From Pontibacter ramchanderi (lineage in GTDB: Bacteria; Bacteroidota; Bacteroidia; Cytophagales; Hymenobacteraceae): DNA of 64,000 nt. Under the pieces are notes generated by a model. It saw only the letters and a program-made list of their open reading frames with translations, had not been told where the DNA came from and searched no databases. Every line of letters starts with the position of its first letter. Position 1 is the stretch's first letter. The stretch lies in the NCBI RefSeq assembly GCF_002846395.1, contig NZ_PJMU01000003.1:682001-746000 (forward strand), in the 5' to 3' direction. The position numbers were made by a program, and so were the translations under genes. This document shows positions 34,555-43,157 of this stretch, piece after piece.

Positions 34555-35496
34555 ATGAAAGTAACCGTAGTTGGAGCTGGTAACGTGGGTGCAACGTGCG
34601 CCGATGTATTGGCTTACCGCGAAATCGCGAACGAAGTAGTTTTAGTGGATATTAAAGAAGGTTTTGCTGAGGGCAAAGCGCTTGATATCTGGCAGAAAGC
34701 CCCCATCAACCTATACGACACGCGCACTGTCGGCGTAACCAACGATTACACCAAAACTGCTGGTTCTGACGTGGTAGTAATCACATCTGGTTTGCCACGC
34801 AAACCAGGTATGACGCGCGACGACTTGATTTCTACAAACGCAGGCATCGTTACGTCTGTAACTGAGAACATCGTAAAGCACTCGCCTGACGCCATCATCA
34901 TCGTGGTTTCTAACCCGCTTGACGTGATGACCTACGCAGCGCACATCACTTCCAAGCTGCCACGCACCCGCGTAATGGGTATGGCTGGTATCCTGGATAC
35001 TGCCCGTTACCGTGCATTCCTGGCTGAGGCCCTTAACGTATCTCCAAAAGACATCCAGGCGGTGTTGATGGGTGGCCACGGCGACACCATGGTGCCACTT
35101 CCACGCTACACGACAGTTGGTGGTATCCCAGTAACGGAGTTGATCGACAAAGAAACACTTGACGCTATTGTTGACCGCACCAAGAACGGTGGTGGCGAGC
35201 TGGTGAAACTGATGGGTACTTCTGCCTGGTATGCACCAGGTTCAGCAGCTGCTCAAATGGTAGAGGCGATTGTACGCGACCAGCGTCGTGTATTCCCTGT
35301 TTGCGTGAAGCTGGAGGGTGAGTACGGCATCGACGGCGTATACCTGGGTGTTCCGGTAATCCTGGGCAAAAACGGTATTGAGCGCATCATCGAGCTTGAC
35401 CTGAACGAAGACGAGAAGCAACTGCTGGAAACGTCTCGCGGTCACGTGAAAGAAGTAATGGACGCATTAGACAACATCAACGCTTCTAAAGCTTAA
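34555..35496 (+). CDS. mdh: Malate dehydrogenase (LDH-like type)
   Basis: 313 residues. The NAD motif GAGNVG is at 7-12, and Asp (VVLVDI) selects NAD. The substrate loop is GLPRKPGMTRDDL, with Arg residues typical of malate dehydrogenases; VSNPLDVMTY, MGMAGILDTARYR and the catalytic His segment MGGHGDTMVPL follow. It interconverts malate and oxaloacetate in the TCA cycle. Codon use is more regular than in the neighbours and the gene lacks the iterated octamer, consistent with high expression. It is monocistronic with its own terminator. Confidence 0.96.
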   Translation: MKVTVVGAGNVGATCADVLAYREIANEVVLVDIKEGFAEGKALDIWQKAPINLYDTRTVGVTNDYTKTAGSDVVVITSGLPRKPGMTRDDLISTNAGIVTSVTENIVKHSPDAIIIVVSNPLDVMTYAAHITSKLPRTRVMGMAGILDTARYRAFLAEALNVSPKDIQAVLMGGHGDTMVPLPRYTTVGGIPVTELIDKETLDAIVDRTKNGGGELVKLMGTSAWYAPGSAAAQMVEAIVRDQRRVFPVCVKLEGEYGIDGVYLGVPVILGKNGIERIIELDLNEDEKQLLETSRGHVKEVMDALDNINASKA

Positions 35497-35521
35497 TTGC
35501 TATACCTTACTTATCCATACG

Positions 35522-35557
35522 AAAAGCGCCGCTTCTGCAAAGGAGCGGCGCTTTTTA
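35522..35557 (+). terminator. Intrinsic terminator after mdh
   Basis: A 12-bp perfect stem (35522-35533 with 35544-35555) followed by T residues. Confidence 0.88.
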
Positions 35558-35565
35558 TGTTTTGT

Positions 35566-35610
35566 CTGAATCAGGATTTGCAGGATTAAAAAGGATAGAC
35601 AGGATTAAAT
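35566..35610. repeat. CAGGATT direct repeats
   Basis: CAGGATT occurs three times within about 40 bp (TCAGGATTTG, GCAGGATTAA, ACAGGATTAA), at the start of a 470-bp non-coding stretch. This resembles an intergenic repeat often seen in Bacteroidota genomes (recollection, not checked). Confidence 0.5.
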
Positions 35611-35650
35611 TACTTTTCCTGTGAATGGTACATAGCCCTTGCTCGCGACC

Positions 35651-35680
35651 CGCGAGTGTGAGATACGCGAGTGTGAGATA
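35651..35680. repeat. Exact 15-bp tandem duplication
   Basis: CGCGAGTGTGAGATA is present twice head to tail (35651-35665 and 35666-35680). The first copy's CGCGAG also pairs with CTCGCG at 35642-35647. Confidence 0.8.
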
Positions 35681-35719
35681 ATAAGCAGACTCTGGCCGCT
35701 GGTGCACGATTGTCATCCC

Positions 35720-35768
35720 CCTGCCCCTTTCTTTGTTGAGGGCCCCTAACCTCAAGGGGGACTTTTTG
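35720..35768. repeat. Dispersed inverted-repeat element (CCCCT...TTGAGG / CCTCAA...GGGGG)
   Basis: TTGAGG and CCTCAA flank GCCCCTAA, with outer CCCCT and GGGGG runs giving a compact hairpin. Similar C/G-rich hairpins are common between genes in Bacteroidota (recollection). Confidence 0.5.
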
Positions 35769-35878
35769 CTACTGCCAACTAAAAGGTATAAGCACTTTAG
35801 CACAAACCATTGGCACGCATTGAAAGACATACTCGCACGGAAGCTACGAAGCAAACGGCATTAGCCCAGTGCACAACC

Positions 35879-35961
35879 GACGATTTTGTGTTTGAGCGGC
35901 CAGCGAGTTTAAAATCGTCTTGATTTTTTTGCCTACTTTTTTTATCAAGAAAAAAAGTAGG
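35879..35961. repeat. Double-hairpin intergenic element
   Basis: Two inverted repeats lie side by side: GACGATTTT/AAAATCGTC (35879-35887 and 35911-35919) and a perfect 12-bp stem (35932-35943 with 35950-35961) around the loop ATCAAG. They carry long T and A runs, so they could also end transcription in either direction between mdh and the rhomboid genes. Confidence 0.65.
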
Positions 35962-36032
35962 TCCCCGCCGGACAGGCGAAGCAATGAAACAAGGCAGGTT
36001 GCTATACCTGCAACTGCCATAGCTATACCTCA

Positions 36033-36947
36033 TTAATCCTTCTGACTCGCCTGAAACAGCTTCTGCTTCTCTTCTTTGGAAAGGCTTTCATAACCCGAAA
36101 CAGAAATCTTATCCAGAATCAGGTCGATCTCCATTTGGCTGGGCTTGCCGGCATACCCGGTGTGATAACCGGAGGAAGGCCGAGCGCCGTTGCCCACAGT
36201 CGCTTTCTGGCGGTGCGTTACTTTCAGTTTTGGCCGGCGCTTAAATAAACCGGCAAAAAAATCCAGGGTGCTGTGCAAAGGGCGGCCCATATCCCGGCCA
36301 CGTTGCAGTTGCTTCACAAAAAGCCAACCGAAGAGCGCGCCGCCCAGGTGGGCGATGTTACCACCGGCATTATCGCCAATGGCGCCTGAAATGGATAGAA
36401 TCACCAGGAAAGCCGCGATATACTTGATCCGTACCGGTCCTATCAAAATCAGGTTGAAGGTATAGTTCGGTATCAGCGTGGCAGCCGCTACAACTACAGC
36501 CAGCACACTGGCCGAGGCACCGATCATAACAGCGTAGGCGGCACGGTCGGCGAAGTACGGAATAAGGTTATAGCTCAGGATGTAAAGCACGCCACCGGCT
36601 ATACCACCGAGCACGTATAGACTCAACAACTTCTTCTCTCCCAGATATTCCCGGATTAGTTGCCCGAACCAGTAGAGGTTGAGCATGTTGAAGATGATGT
36701 GCAGGAAGCCTTCGTGGGTGAAGGAGTACGAAATGATCGTCCAGGGGCGGGTAATGAAAATGAGCGGGTCGGAGGGCAGCGCGATAAAGCGCATCAGCCC
36801 GGTGTAGGCCCAGCTACTGCCGGTCAGGTACAGCACCGTACGAAGCACAATCAGCGACACAAAAACGATGACGTTGATCAGAATCAGTTGCTTCAGGGTG
36901 TTGTTCGGCTGCCGGAAAGAGTCTTTTATGTCTTGGAGAATACTCAT
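36033..36947 (-). CDS. Rhomboid family intramembrane serine protease
   Basis: 304 residues. Six or so membrane segments occupy about 18-215, with the rhomboid pair Ser145 (MIGASASVLA) and His200 (NIAHLGGALFGW) and the HxxxN-like loop HEGFLHIIFNMLNLYWFG. A cytoplasmic tail of about 85 residues, basic then ending in a short conserved-looking helix (QMEIDLILDKISVSGYESLS), follows. It cleaves membrane-spanning substrates within the bilayer; targets are unknown. It is the downstream member of two rhomboid genes in the same direction, 117 bp apart. Confidence 0.93.
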   Translation of the reverse strand: MSILQDIKDSFRQPNNTLKQLILINVIVFVSLIVLRTVLYLTGSSWAYTGLMRFIALPSDPLIFITRPWTIISYSFTHEGFLHIIFNMLNLYWFGQLIREYLGEKKLLSLYVLGGIAGGVLYILSYNLIPYFADRAAYAVMIGASASVLAVVVAAATLIPNYTFNLILIGPVRIKYIAAFLVILSISGAIGDNAGGNIAHLGGALFGWLFVKQLQRGRDMGRPLHSTLDFFAGLFKRRPKLKVTHRQKATVGNGARPSSGYHTGYAGKPSQMEIDLILDKISVSGYESLSKEEKQKLFQASQKD

Positions 36948-37064
36948 TATACCTGTTAGCTGAAAAAGGACGGAACAAAGGCTTTGGGGATTTGCTTTGG
37001 CGACCTGCCATGCGATCCGGAAAGGCTTGTGCGCCTTGCTATCTTATACTTATTGTTTTTACTA

Positions 37065-37844
37065 TTACGTATCCTGATAATCGTTGCGTTGCCACATTTT
37101 GATAAGAATGTACGCAAACAGCATACCGCCGAGGTGGGCGAAGTGCGCCACGTTGTCGCCGGGTATACGATTAAAGCCCGCGTAGAGCTCATAAGCTCCA
37201 TACATCAGCACAAAATACTTAGCCTTGATCGGTATAGGTAAAAACAGCAGAAAGAGCTCGAGGTTCGGGAAGAGCATACCAAAAGCCATCAGAATACCGA
37301 AAACAGCACCAGAGGCACCCAACATTGGCATGTTGAAAGTCTGGTTAAATACTGCTCTGACCGCCTTTTTGCTTTCGGTGATGTACCCTTCGTTATCGGG
37401 GTTTCGCTGGTACTCGATGGCAAACTGCTTTTCGTAGCCACCCGCATAGTGCGATTCCATAAAATTGTAAAAACCGGCCGGCGTCGGGTTTTCGATGTAC
37501 TGTACCGCCTCGTTCTCGATTGTATTCAACTCATACGCCCGCACTCCGGAGTACATCATACTGGCACCCAAACCCGTGATCAGGTAAAAGGCCAGAAAAC
37601 GCTGCGATCCCCAGAAACGCTCCAGCAAAGGCCCGAAAATGAACAAGCTGAACATATTGCTGAACAGGTGCCCCCAGCCGCCATGCAAAAACATATGCGT
37701 AAAAATCTGGATAGGCTGAAAGTAGTCGGAGCCGAAGTGGTACAAAGCAAACTGCCGGTAATCGAACACACCATTCGCCTGCAGAATAAAAATGACCACG
37801 TTGATGATCAGGAGGTTCCTGACCATGGGGGTTATATTGAACAT
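37065..37844 (-). CDS. Rhomboid family intramembrane serine protease (second copy)
   Basis: 259 residues with the rhomboid core: HMFLHGGWGHLFSNMFSLFI, catalytic Ser168 in MLGASGAVFGIL and His237 in NVAHFAHLGGMLFAY. Between the early and late membrane segments there is an extra soluble stretch of roughly 60 residues (about 100-160, acidic then basic), absent from the neighbour. The two tandem rhomboids differ widely in sequence, so this is an old duplication or two distinct subfamilies rather than a recent copy. Substrate unknown. It follows mutL on the same strand. Confidence 0.93.
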   Translation of the reverse strand: MFNITPMVRNLLIINVVIFILQANGVFDYRQFALYHFGSDYFQPIQIFTHMFLHGGWGHLFSNMFSLFIFGPLLERFWGSQRFLAFYLITGLGASMMYSGVRAYELNTIENEAVQYIENPTPAGFYNFMESHYAGGYEKQFAIEYQRNPDNEGYITESKKAVRAVFNQTFNMPMLGASGAVFGILMAFGMLFPNLELFLLFLPIPIKAKYFVLMYGAYELYAGFNRIPGDNVAHFAHLGGMLFAYILIKMWQRNDYQDT

Positions 37845-37944
37845 CTTATCTACCTAAATTTCTCGCGCTGATTGCTATACCTGGGACAACGCTCAGTTAG
37901 CTAAAAATAACGATTTAACAATCAACCATTTAACAATTTAAAAC

Positions 37945-39777
37945 CTACCCCTTCAGGAAAAGCTCATGCAGCTGGCCGAGCTCCATGATGACCAGCGTCT
38001 TTTGTCCGCCGGGGGTATAGTTGGGTACTTCGCAGCCAAACAGCTTGTCTACGAGCGAGTTCATCTCGAGGTCAGACATGCGTGGCTGCAGCTTGGAGGC
38101 CAGTCGCTTGGCCATGGCACGGGCGAGGTTCTCCCGTTTATCCAACTTGAGCGTGGCCAGATTGTTTTTATACTGTTCGATCAGCTCTTCGAGTAGCTCC
38201 TTTTCGTTGGCTGCCTGCACATCGGCAGGTATACCGTTCAGAATAATGGTGTTGCCGCCGAAGTCCTCAAACTGAAAACCCAGCTCCTGAAACTCTGCCC
38301 GCAGCTCTTTCACTAAAGCCGAATCGGCTGGCGAAAGCTCGATGGTCTGCGGGAAAAGCAAAGCCTGCGAGGTCACCATTTTCTTCTGCAGCGAGGCCAT
38401 ATACTTTTCGTACAGAATCCGCTCCTGTGCCGCCTGTTGGTCAATAATCATTACGCCCGACTTCACCTGCACCAACAAGTACTTATGATGCACCTGCAAA
38501 GTTTTGCTGGAGGTGGCTAATTCAGTTGGAGCCGCAAAAGCATCGTCGAGCAGGCCCATACCCGAAGGCGAGGTGATCCGCTCTTCCTGTTGCTGTACGG
38601 GCTGGCCATTCCGCAGCGGTTCGTACAATTGCTCCCAGCCATTGGTGCTGGCCTTTTTAGGCGAAGCCGGTACTTTGAAGCCCGGAAAAGTGCCCTCTTT
38701 CTCAAAGCCCTCTCCCCCATGCGGCATCCGGATCGGCTGCAATGGCACAAAGTTCACATCGCTCTGGAAATCAAGCGAAGGGGCAATGTTGTGTGTGCCC
38801 AGCGATTTCTTCACGGCGGCGTGCACGATGGCGTATACCGTCTTCTCGTCCTCGAACTTGATCTCAGTCTTGGTTGGGTGCACATTGATGTCGATACGCT
38901 CTGGCTCTATGTCGATAAACAGCACATAGAACGGATGGCTGTCCTTGGGCAGAAGTCCTTCGTAGGCGGTCATAACGGCGTGGTTGAGGTAGCCGCTCTT
39001 GATGAAACGGTTGTTCACGAAGAAGAATTGCTCACCGCGGGTCTTCTTGGCAAACTCAGGCTTGCCAATATAGCCGCGCACGTTCATAAACGGCGTTTCT
39101 TCCTCGCAGCCGGCCATTTGCTCTTTGTAGTTGTTCCCAAACACGCCTACAATGCGTTGGCTCAGCTTTCCGGCCGGCAGACTGAATATCTCCACGTCGT
39201 TGTGGTGCAGCGTAAAGGCCACTTCCGGGTAAGCCAAAGCTACCCGCTGAAACTCGTCCAGTATATGGCGCATTTCCACCGCGTTGGTTTTCAGAAAATT
39301 GCGGCGAGCAGGTACGTTATAAAAAAGGTTCTTGACAGCGATAGATGTACCGGCTGACACAGCGGCCGGCTCCTGCGAGGCAACCGTAGAGCCTTCTACA
39401 AGCAGTCGGGTACCGGTTTCGGCGCCGTGCGGCTTGGTCTTGAGTTCTACCTGCGCCACCGCCCCGATGGAAGCCATGGCCTCGCCCCGGAAACCCATGG
39501 TGCGGATCCGGAACAGGTCTTCGGTGGATTTGATCTTGGAAGTGGCATGTCGCTCAAAGCACATGCGTGCATCGGTTTCGGACATGCCGATCCCATTGTC
39601 CACCACCTGCACCAGTTGTTTCCCGGCGTCCTTCACAATCAGCTGCACACTTGTGGCACGGGCGTCAATGGCGTTTTCGAGCAATTCCTTCACCACCGAC
39701 GAGGGCCGCTGCACCACTTCACCTGCGGCAATCTGGTTGGCAAGGTAATCGGGCAATAAGTGTATGATATCGGACAT
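37945..39777 (-). CDS. mutL: DNA mismatch repair protein MutL
   Basis: 610 residues. The GHKL ATPase half shows IAAGEVVQRPSSVVKELLEN, DNGIGMSETDA, RHATSKI and TMGFRGEAMASI. After a variable linker (about 330-420) the dimerisation domain carries DQQAAQERILYE at 446-457. In MutL proteins with nicking activity this motif is DQHAx2Ex4E; here the His is Gln while both Glu are kept, so endonuclease activity is uncertain. It links MutS recognition to strand removal. It is divergent from the GH3 fusion gene, with a 359-bp gap between. Confidence 0.95.
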   Translation of the reverse strand: MSDIIHLLPDYLANQIAAGEVVQRPSSVVKELLENAIDARATSVQLIVKDAGKQLVQVVDNGIGMSETDARMCFERHATSKIKSTEDLFRIRTMGFRGEAMASIGAVAQVELKTKPHGAETGTRLLVEGSTVASQEPAAVSAGTSIAVKNLFYNVPARRNFLKTNAVEMRHILDEFQRVALAYPEVAFTLHHNDVEIFSLPAGKLSQRIVGVFGNNYKEQMAGCEEETPFMNVRGYIGKPEFAKKTRGEQFFFVNNRFIKSGYLNHAVMTAYEGLLPKDSHPFYVLFIDIEPERIDINVHPTKTEIKFEDEKTVYAIVHAAVKKSLGTHNIAPSLDFQSDVNFVPLQPIRMPHGGEGFEKEGTFPGFKVPASPKKASTNGWEQLYEPLRNGQPVQQQEERITSPSGMGLLDDAFAAPTELATSSKTLQVHHKYLLVQVKSGVMIIDQQAAQERILYEKYMASLQKKMVTSQALLFPQTIELSPADSALVKELRAEFQELGFQFEDFGGNTIILNGIPADVQAANEKELLEELIEQYKNNLATLKLDKRENLARAMAKRLASKLQPRMSDLEMNSLVDKLFGCEVPNYTPGGQKTLVIMELGQLHELFLKG

Positions 39778-40136
39778 CCGCTATTTCAAAATCTTTTGGT
39801 GGTATACTGGCTTCAAAGCACCCGTTCTACAAACTCGGCCGGGTTTTTGAATATACTATTTTGTCGAAACAGAACTTATTCAGAACAAATTTTATTACTA
39901 ATTTACAGACCAGTTGCAAAAAGCAGCCGGAAATTAGAGACCGTCCGGATTCTGTTTTTAACAAGAGAAGCTATATGGCCCGTGGCGCTTGAGGCGATAG
40001 CACTTGCAGGAACCACCCGCCATACTGCCTATGGGAGGCAAAAAAGACCGGAAATAATTTTTCTCGTTTTTTGAGCCGCCTTCTGCAAAAATAGGCTTAA
40101 TTTCGACTTGTTCCAATATAATAATACCAGTACAGG
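39778..40136. other. Intergenic region between mutL and the GH3 fusion gene
   Basis: 359 bp between divergent genes. Its centre holds the structured RNA candidate described at 39960-40075; an additional CCGGA...TCCGG inverted repeat lies near 39930-39950. No protein-coding frame with support is seen. Confidence 0.5.
39960..40075 (+). ncRNA. Candidate structured small RNA (possibly 6S-like)
   Basis: About 110 nt fold into a nested structure: closing helix GAGAA/TTCTC (39965-39969 with 40061-40065), TATGGC/GCCATA (39974-39979 with 40019-40024), a symmetrical CC/CC internal loop, then GTGG/CCAC (39982-39985 with 40013-40016) enclosing a 27-nt loop. A 3' hairpin TGCCT/AGGCA lies at 40026-40040, and a T-run follows the closing helix as in a terminator. 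The size, the double-strand-with-bulge shape and the phylum recall the 6S-Flavo family, but I cannot confirm its consensus from memory. It could instead be part of the leader of the following gene. Confidence 0.42.
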
Positions 40137-43088
40137 ATGTTGAAGAGTTTTAGCTTAGGGTTACTAATACTTATCTTTCTCGGGATGGGACCGCTCATGT
40201 CGCTGACACCGTCAGACAGCATTATTGTGGCTTCGAAAGAGCAAAGCTGGGTAGACAGTGTCTTCGCTTCCATGACTCCCAATCAGCGTCTGGGCCAGCT
40301 GTTTATGGTGGCCGCCTACTCCAACAAAAACGAAAAACACTTCCAGTCTATTGATTCGCTCGTTAGTCGCTATGGCATTGGCGGTATCATGTTCATGCAG
40401 GGTGGTCCGGTGCGACAGGCCCAGCTTACGAACCGTTTTCAGCGTAATGCCCGCGTACCCATGCTTATTGCCCTGGATGCCGAGTGGGGTCTGAACATGC
40501 GCCTCGACAGCAGCATGCATTTTGCCAAGCAAATGACCCTCGGAGCGCTCACTGATGACAAGTACGTATACCTGATGGGCCGCGAGATCGCCCTCAAAAT
40601 GAAGCGTATGGGCGTGCACGTGAGCTTCTCCCCTGTTTTGGACGTGAACGTGAACCCAGCTAACCCCGTGATCGGCAATCGCTCGTTTGGCGAGACCAAA
40701 GAAGAAGTGGCTCGCCGCGGAGTGGCCTACATCAAAGGTCTGCAGGACCATGGCGTAATTGCCGTAGCCAAGCACTTCCCCGGCCACGGCGATACTGACA
40801 CCGACTCTCACCTGACCCTGCCTGTCGTAAACCACGATATGAAACGCCTTTCCGAAGTGGAGCTATACCCTTTCCATAAGTCTTTTGAGGCCGGTGTGAT
40901 GGGCGTGATGGTGGCACACCTGCACATGCCCAAGATCGACTCGACTAAAAATCAGGCGGCTACGCTCTCTAAGCCGATCGTAACAGGCATCCTGAAAGAG
41001 AAAATGAAGTACAAGGGCCTCGTATTTACTGACGCCCTGAACATGAAGGGCGTGAGCAGCTTCTACAAGCCCGGCGAAGTGGACCTGAAAGCCCTGATGG
41101 CCGGTAATGACGTGCTGCTGTTCCCGGAGGACGTACCAACCGCTGTCCGCAAGATCAACGAGGCGATTGCCGCCAAGCAAATCAAGCAGGAAGACATTGA
41201 CCAGCGGGTGCGCAAGATCCTGCACGCCAAGTACTGGGCTGGTTTGAACAACTACAAGCCAGTATCATTGACCAACCTGCAGCAAGATGTGGACCGTCCG
41301 TTGAGCAACGTGGTACAGGAGCAACTCTATGAGCATGCCGTAACAGTGGCCCGCAACAAAGGCAATTTCATTCCTTTCCGCAACCTCGATACACTGAGCA
41401 TTGCATCGGTGGCGATCGGAACTGGCCCGAACAGCGTGTTTCAGCAAACACTCGGCAATTACGCCCCTACAACCAAATTCACCATAAAAGACCGTTTTGC
41501 GCCTGACTCCGCTTTCACTAAGCTTATACCTAAGCTGCAGGACCACGACGTGGTGGTGGTAAGTGTGCATGGCCTGAACAACACACCTTTCCGCGATTTC
41601 GGGATTGGCCTGGGTACCCGCGCTTTCATTCAGTACCTGCAGAATCGTACAGACAAGAAAGTGGTGGTGGCCGTGTTTGGCAATGCCTATAGCCTGAAGT
41701 TCTTCGACAAGAGCGACTGGCTGGTGGCTGGCTATGAAGACAACTCTTCTTCGCAGTCGCTGGTGCCGCAGGTGCTGTTTGGCGCCCGTGCTGCCAAAGG
41801 CAAACTTCCCATCACGGCATCGGCTACGCTGAAGGCAGGCACAGGTATAGCAACGCCTGCTATTGGCCGCCTGAAGTATGGCACACCGGAGAGCGTAGGC
41901 ATGGACTCCAAGACGTTAGCGCAAATTGATAACATCGCGACTGAGGCAATTGCATATGCCGCTACGCCAGGCGCCCAGGTGCTGGTGGTAAAGAACGGCA
42001 CCGTGATCTTCAACAAATCATACGGCCACTATACCTACGACAAGAAAAAGCCGGTCACCAACAACACAGTATACGACATTGCCTCTATTACCAAAGTAGC
42101 AGCTACGTTGCAGGCCGTGATGTTCCTGAAAGACCAGGGCAAGATCAGTCTGGACGAGAAAGTATCGACTTATTTGCCGGAGCTGAAAGGCACGAACAAA
42201 GCCAATCTGGTAGTACGCGATGTGCTGGCCCACCAGGCGGGATTGCGCGCAGGTATACCGCACTGGCAGAAAACGCTGGACAAGCTACAGCTGAACCAGA
42301 CCTTCTACGCCAGCGCCCAGAACGACGTGTTCCCGAACGAAGTGGTGCCGGGTATCTACTCTATCAAATCGATGGAAGACTCGCTGTGGGCCTGGACGGT
42401 GCGCTCCCCGCTGCTGACAAAGCCAAAAACCGCCAAAACGTACGAATACCAGTATAGTGACCTCGGTTTCTATATACTGAAGCGTATGTCGGAGCGCATG
42501 CTGAACCAGCCGCTGAACGAGTTCATGGATCAGAACTTTTACGGTCCGCTGGGCCTGAGCACCATGACCTATAACCCGCTTTTGAAGCACTCGCGTGATG
42601 TGATCGTACCGACAGAGGATGACAATTACTTCCGCAAGAACCTGATCTGGGGTACGGTGCATGACCAGGGCGCTGCCATGATGGGTGGTGTGGGTGGCCA
42701 TGCGGGCTTATTCTCCAACGCCAACGACCTGGCCGTGCTGCTGCAGATGAACCTGCAAAACGGCAACTATGGCGGACACAAATTCTACAATACCCCAGTG
42801 GTAACGGAGTTTTCAAAGCGACAGTCTACCATAAGCCGGCGCGGCCTGGGCTGGGACAAACCTGACCCGGATGGAAACGGCCCGACCTCTAACCTGGCTT
42901 CTAAGTCAACTTTCGGGCACACGGGCTTTACCGGCACCGGCGCCTGGGTAGATCCTGAGAACCAGCTGATCTACATCTTCCTGAGTAACAGGGTATACCC
43001 GGATGCAGGCAACTCCAAACTGGTGAAGTATAACATCCGCACACGCATACACGATGTGATTTATAAATCGATTGTTCCAAAAACTTAA
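40137..43088 (+). CDS. Glycoside hydrolase family 3 (NagZ-like) / class C beta-lactamase-fold fusion
   Basis: 983 residues with an N-terminal signal peptide (about 1-22). A GH3 domain (about 35-385) has KHFPGHGDTDTDSH (Lys212-His213 and the NagZ-type His loop) and the likely nucleophile Asp299 in VFTDALNMKG. A linking GH3 C-terminal-like region (about 400-590) follows. The last part (about 595-980) is a serine beta-lactamase/transpeptidase fold with Ser650-x-x-Lys653 (ASITKVAAT) and Tyr773-Ser-Asp775 (YQYSDLGFY). One exported protein thus combines a probable N-acetylglucosaminidase with a probable peptidase or esterase, suggesting cell-wall turnover. Confidence 0.9.
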   Translation: MLKSFSLGLLILIFLGMGPLMSLTPSDSIIVASKEQSWVDSVFASMTPNQRLGQLFMVAAYSNKNEKHFQSIDSLVSRYGIGGIMFMQGGPVRQAQLTNRFQRNARVPMLIALDAEWGLNMRLDSSMHFAKQMTLGALTDDKYVYLMGREIALKMKRMGVHVSFSPVLDVNVNPANPVIGNRSFGETKEEVARRGVAYIKGLQDHGVIAVAKHFPGHGDTDTDSHLTLPVVNHDMKRLSEVELYPFHKSFEAGVMGVMVAHLHMPKIDSTKNQAATLSKPIVTGILKEKMKYKGLVFTDALNMKGVSSFYKPGEVDLKALMAGNDVLLFPEDVPTAVRKINEAIAAKQIKQEDIDQRVRKILHAKYWAGLNNYKPVSLTNLQQDVDRPLSNVVQEQLYEHAVTVARNKGNFIPFRNLDTLSIASVAIGTGPNSVFQQTLGNYAPTTKFTIKDRFAPDSAFTKLIPKLQDHDVVVVSVHGLNNTPFRDFGIGLGTRAFIQYLQNRTDKKVVVAVFGNAYSLKFFDKSDWLVAGYEDNSSSQSLVPQVLFGARAAKGKLPITASATLKAGTGIATPAIGRLKYGTPESVGMDSKTLAQIDNIATEAIAYAATPGAQVLVVKNGTVIFNKSYGHYTYDKKKPVTNNTVYDIASITKVAATLQAVMFLKDQGKISLDEKVSTYLPELKGTNKANLVVRDVLAHQAGLRAGIPHWQKTLDKLQLNQTFYASAQNDVFPNEVVPGIYSIKSMEDSLWAWTVRSPLLTKPKTAKTYEYQYSDLGFYILKRMSERMLNQPLNEFMDQNFYGPLGLSTMTYNPLLKHSRDVIVPTEDDNYFRKNLIWGTVHDQGAAMMGGVGGHAGLFSNANDLAVLLQMNLQNGNYGGHKFYNTPVVTEFSKRQSTISRRGLGWDKPDPDGNGPTSNLASKSTFGHTGFTGTGAWVDPENQLIYIFLSNRVYPDAGNSKLVKYNIRTRIHDVIYKSIVPKT

Positions 43089-43105
43089 CATAAATTGGAT
43101 TGTTA

Positions 43106-43142
43106 CAGGTGCAGCTCCGTATAGGGCTGCACTTGTTTTTTC
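43106..43142 (+). terminator. Intrinsic terminator after the GH3 fusion gene
   Basis: An approximately 12-bp stem (43106-43117 with 43124-43135, G-T pairs) followed by TTTTTT, before bshA. Confidence 0.8.
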
Positions 43143-43157
43143 TCACCTTACAGAACC

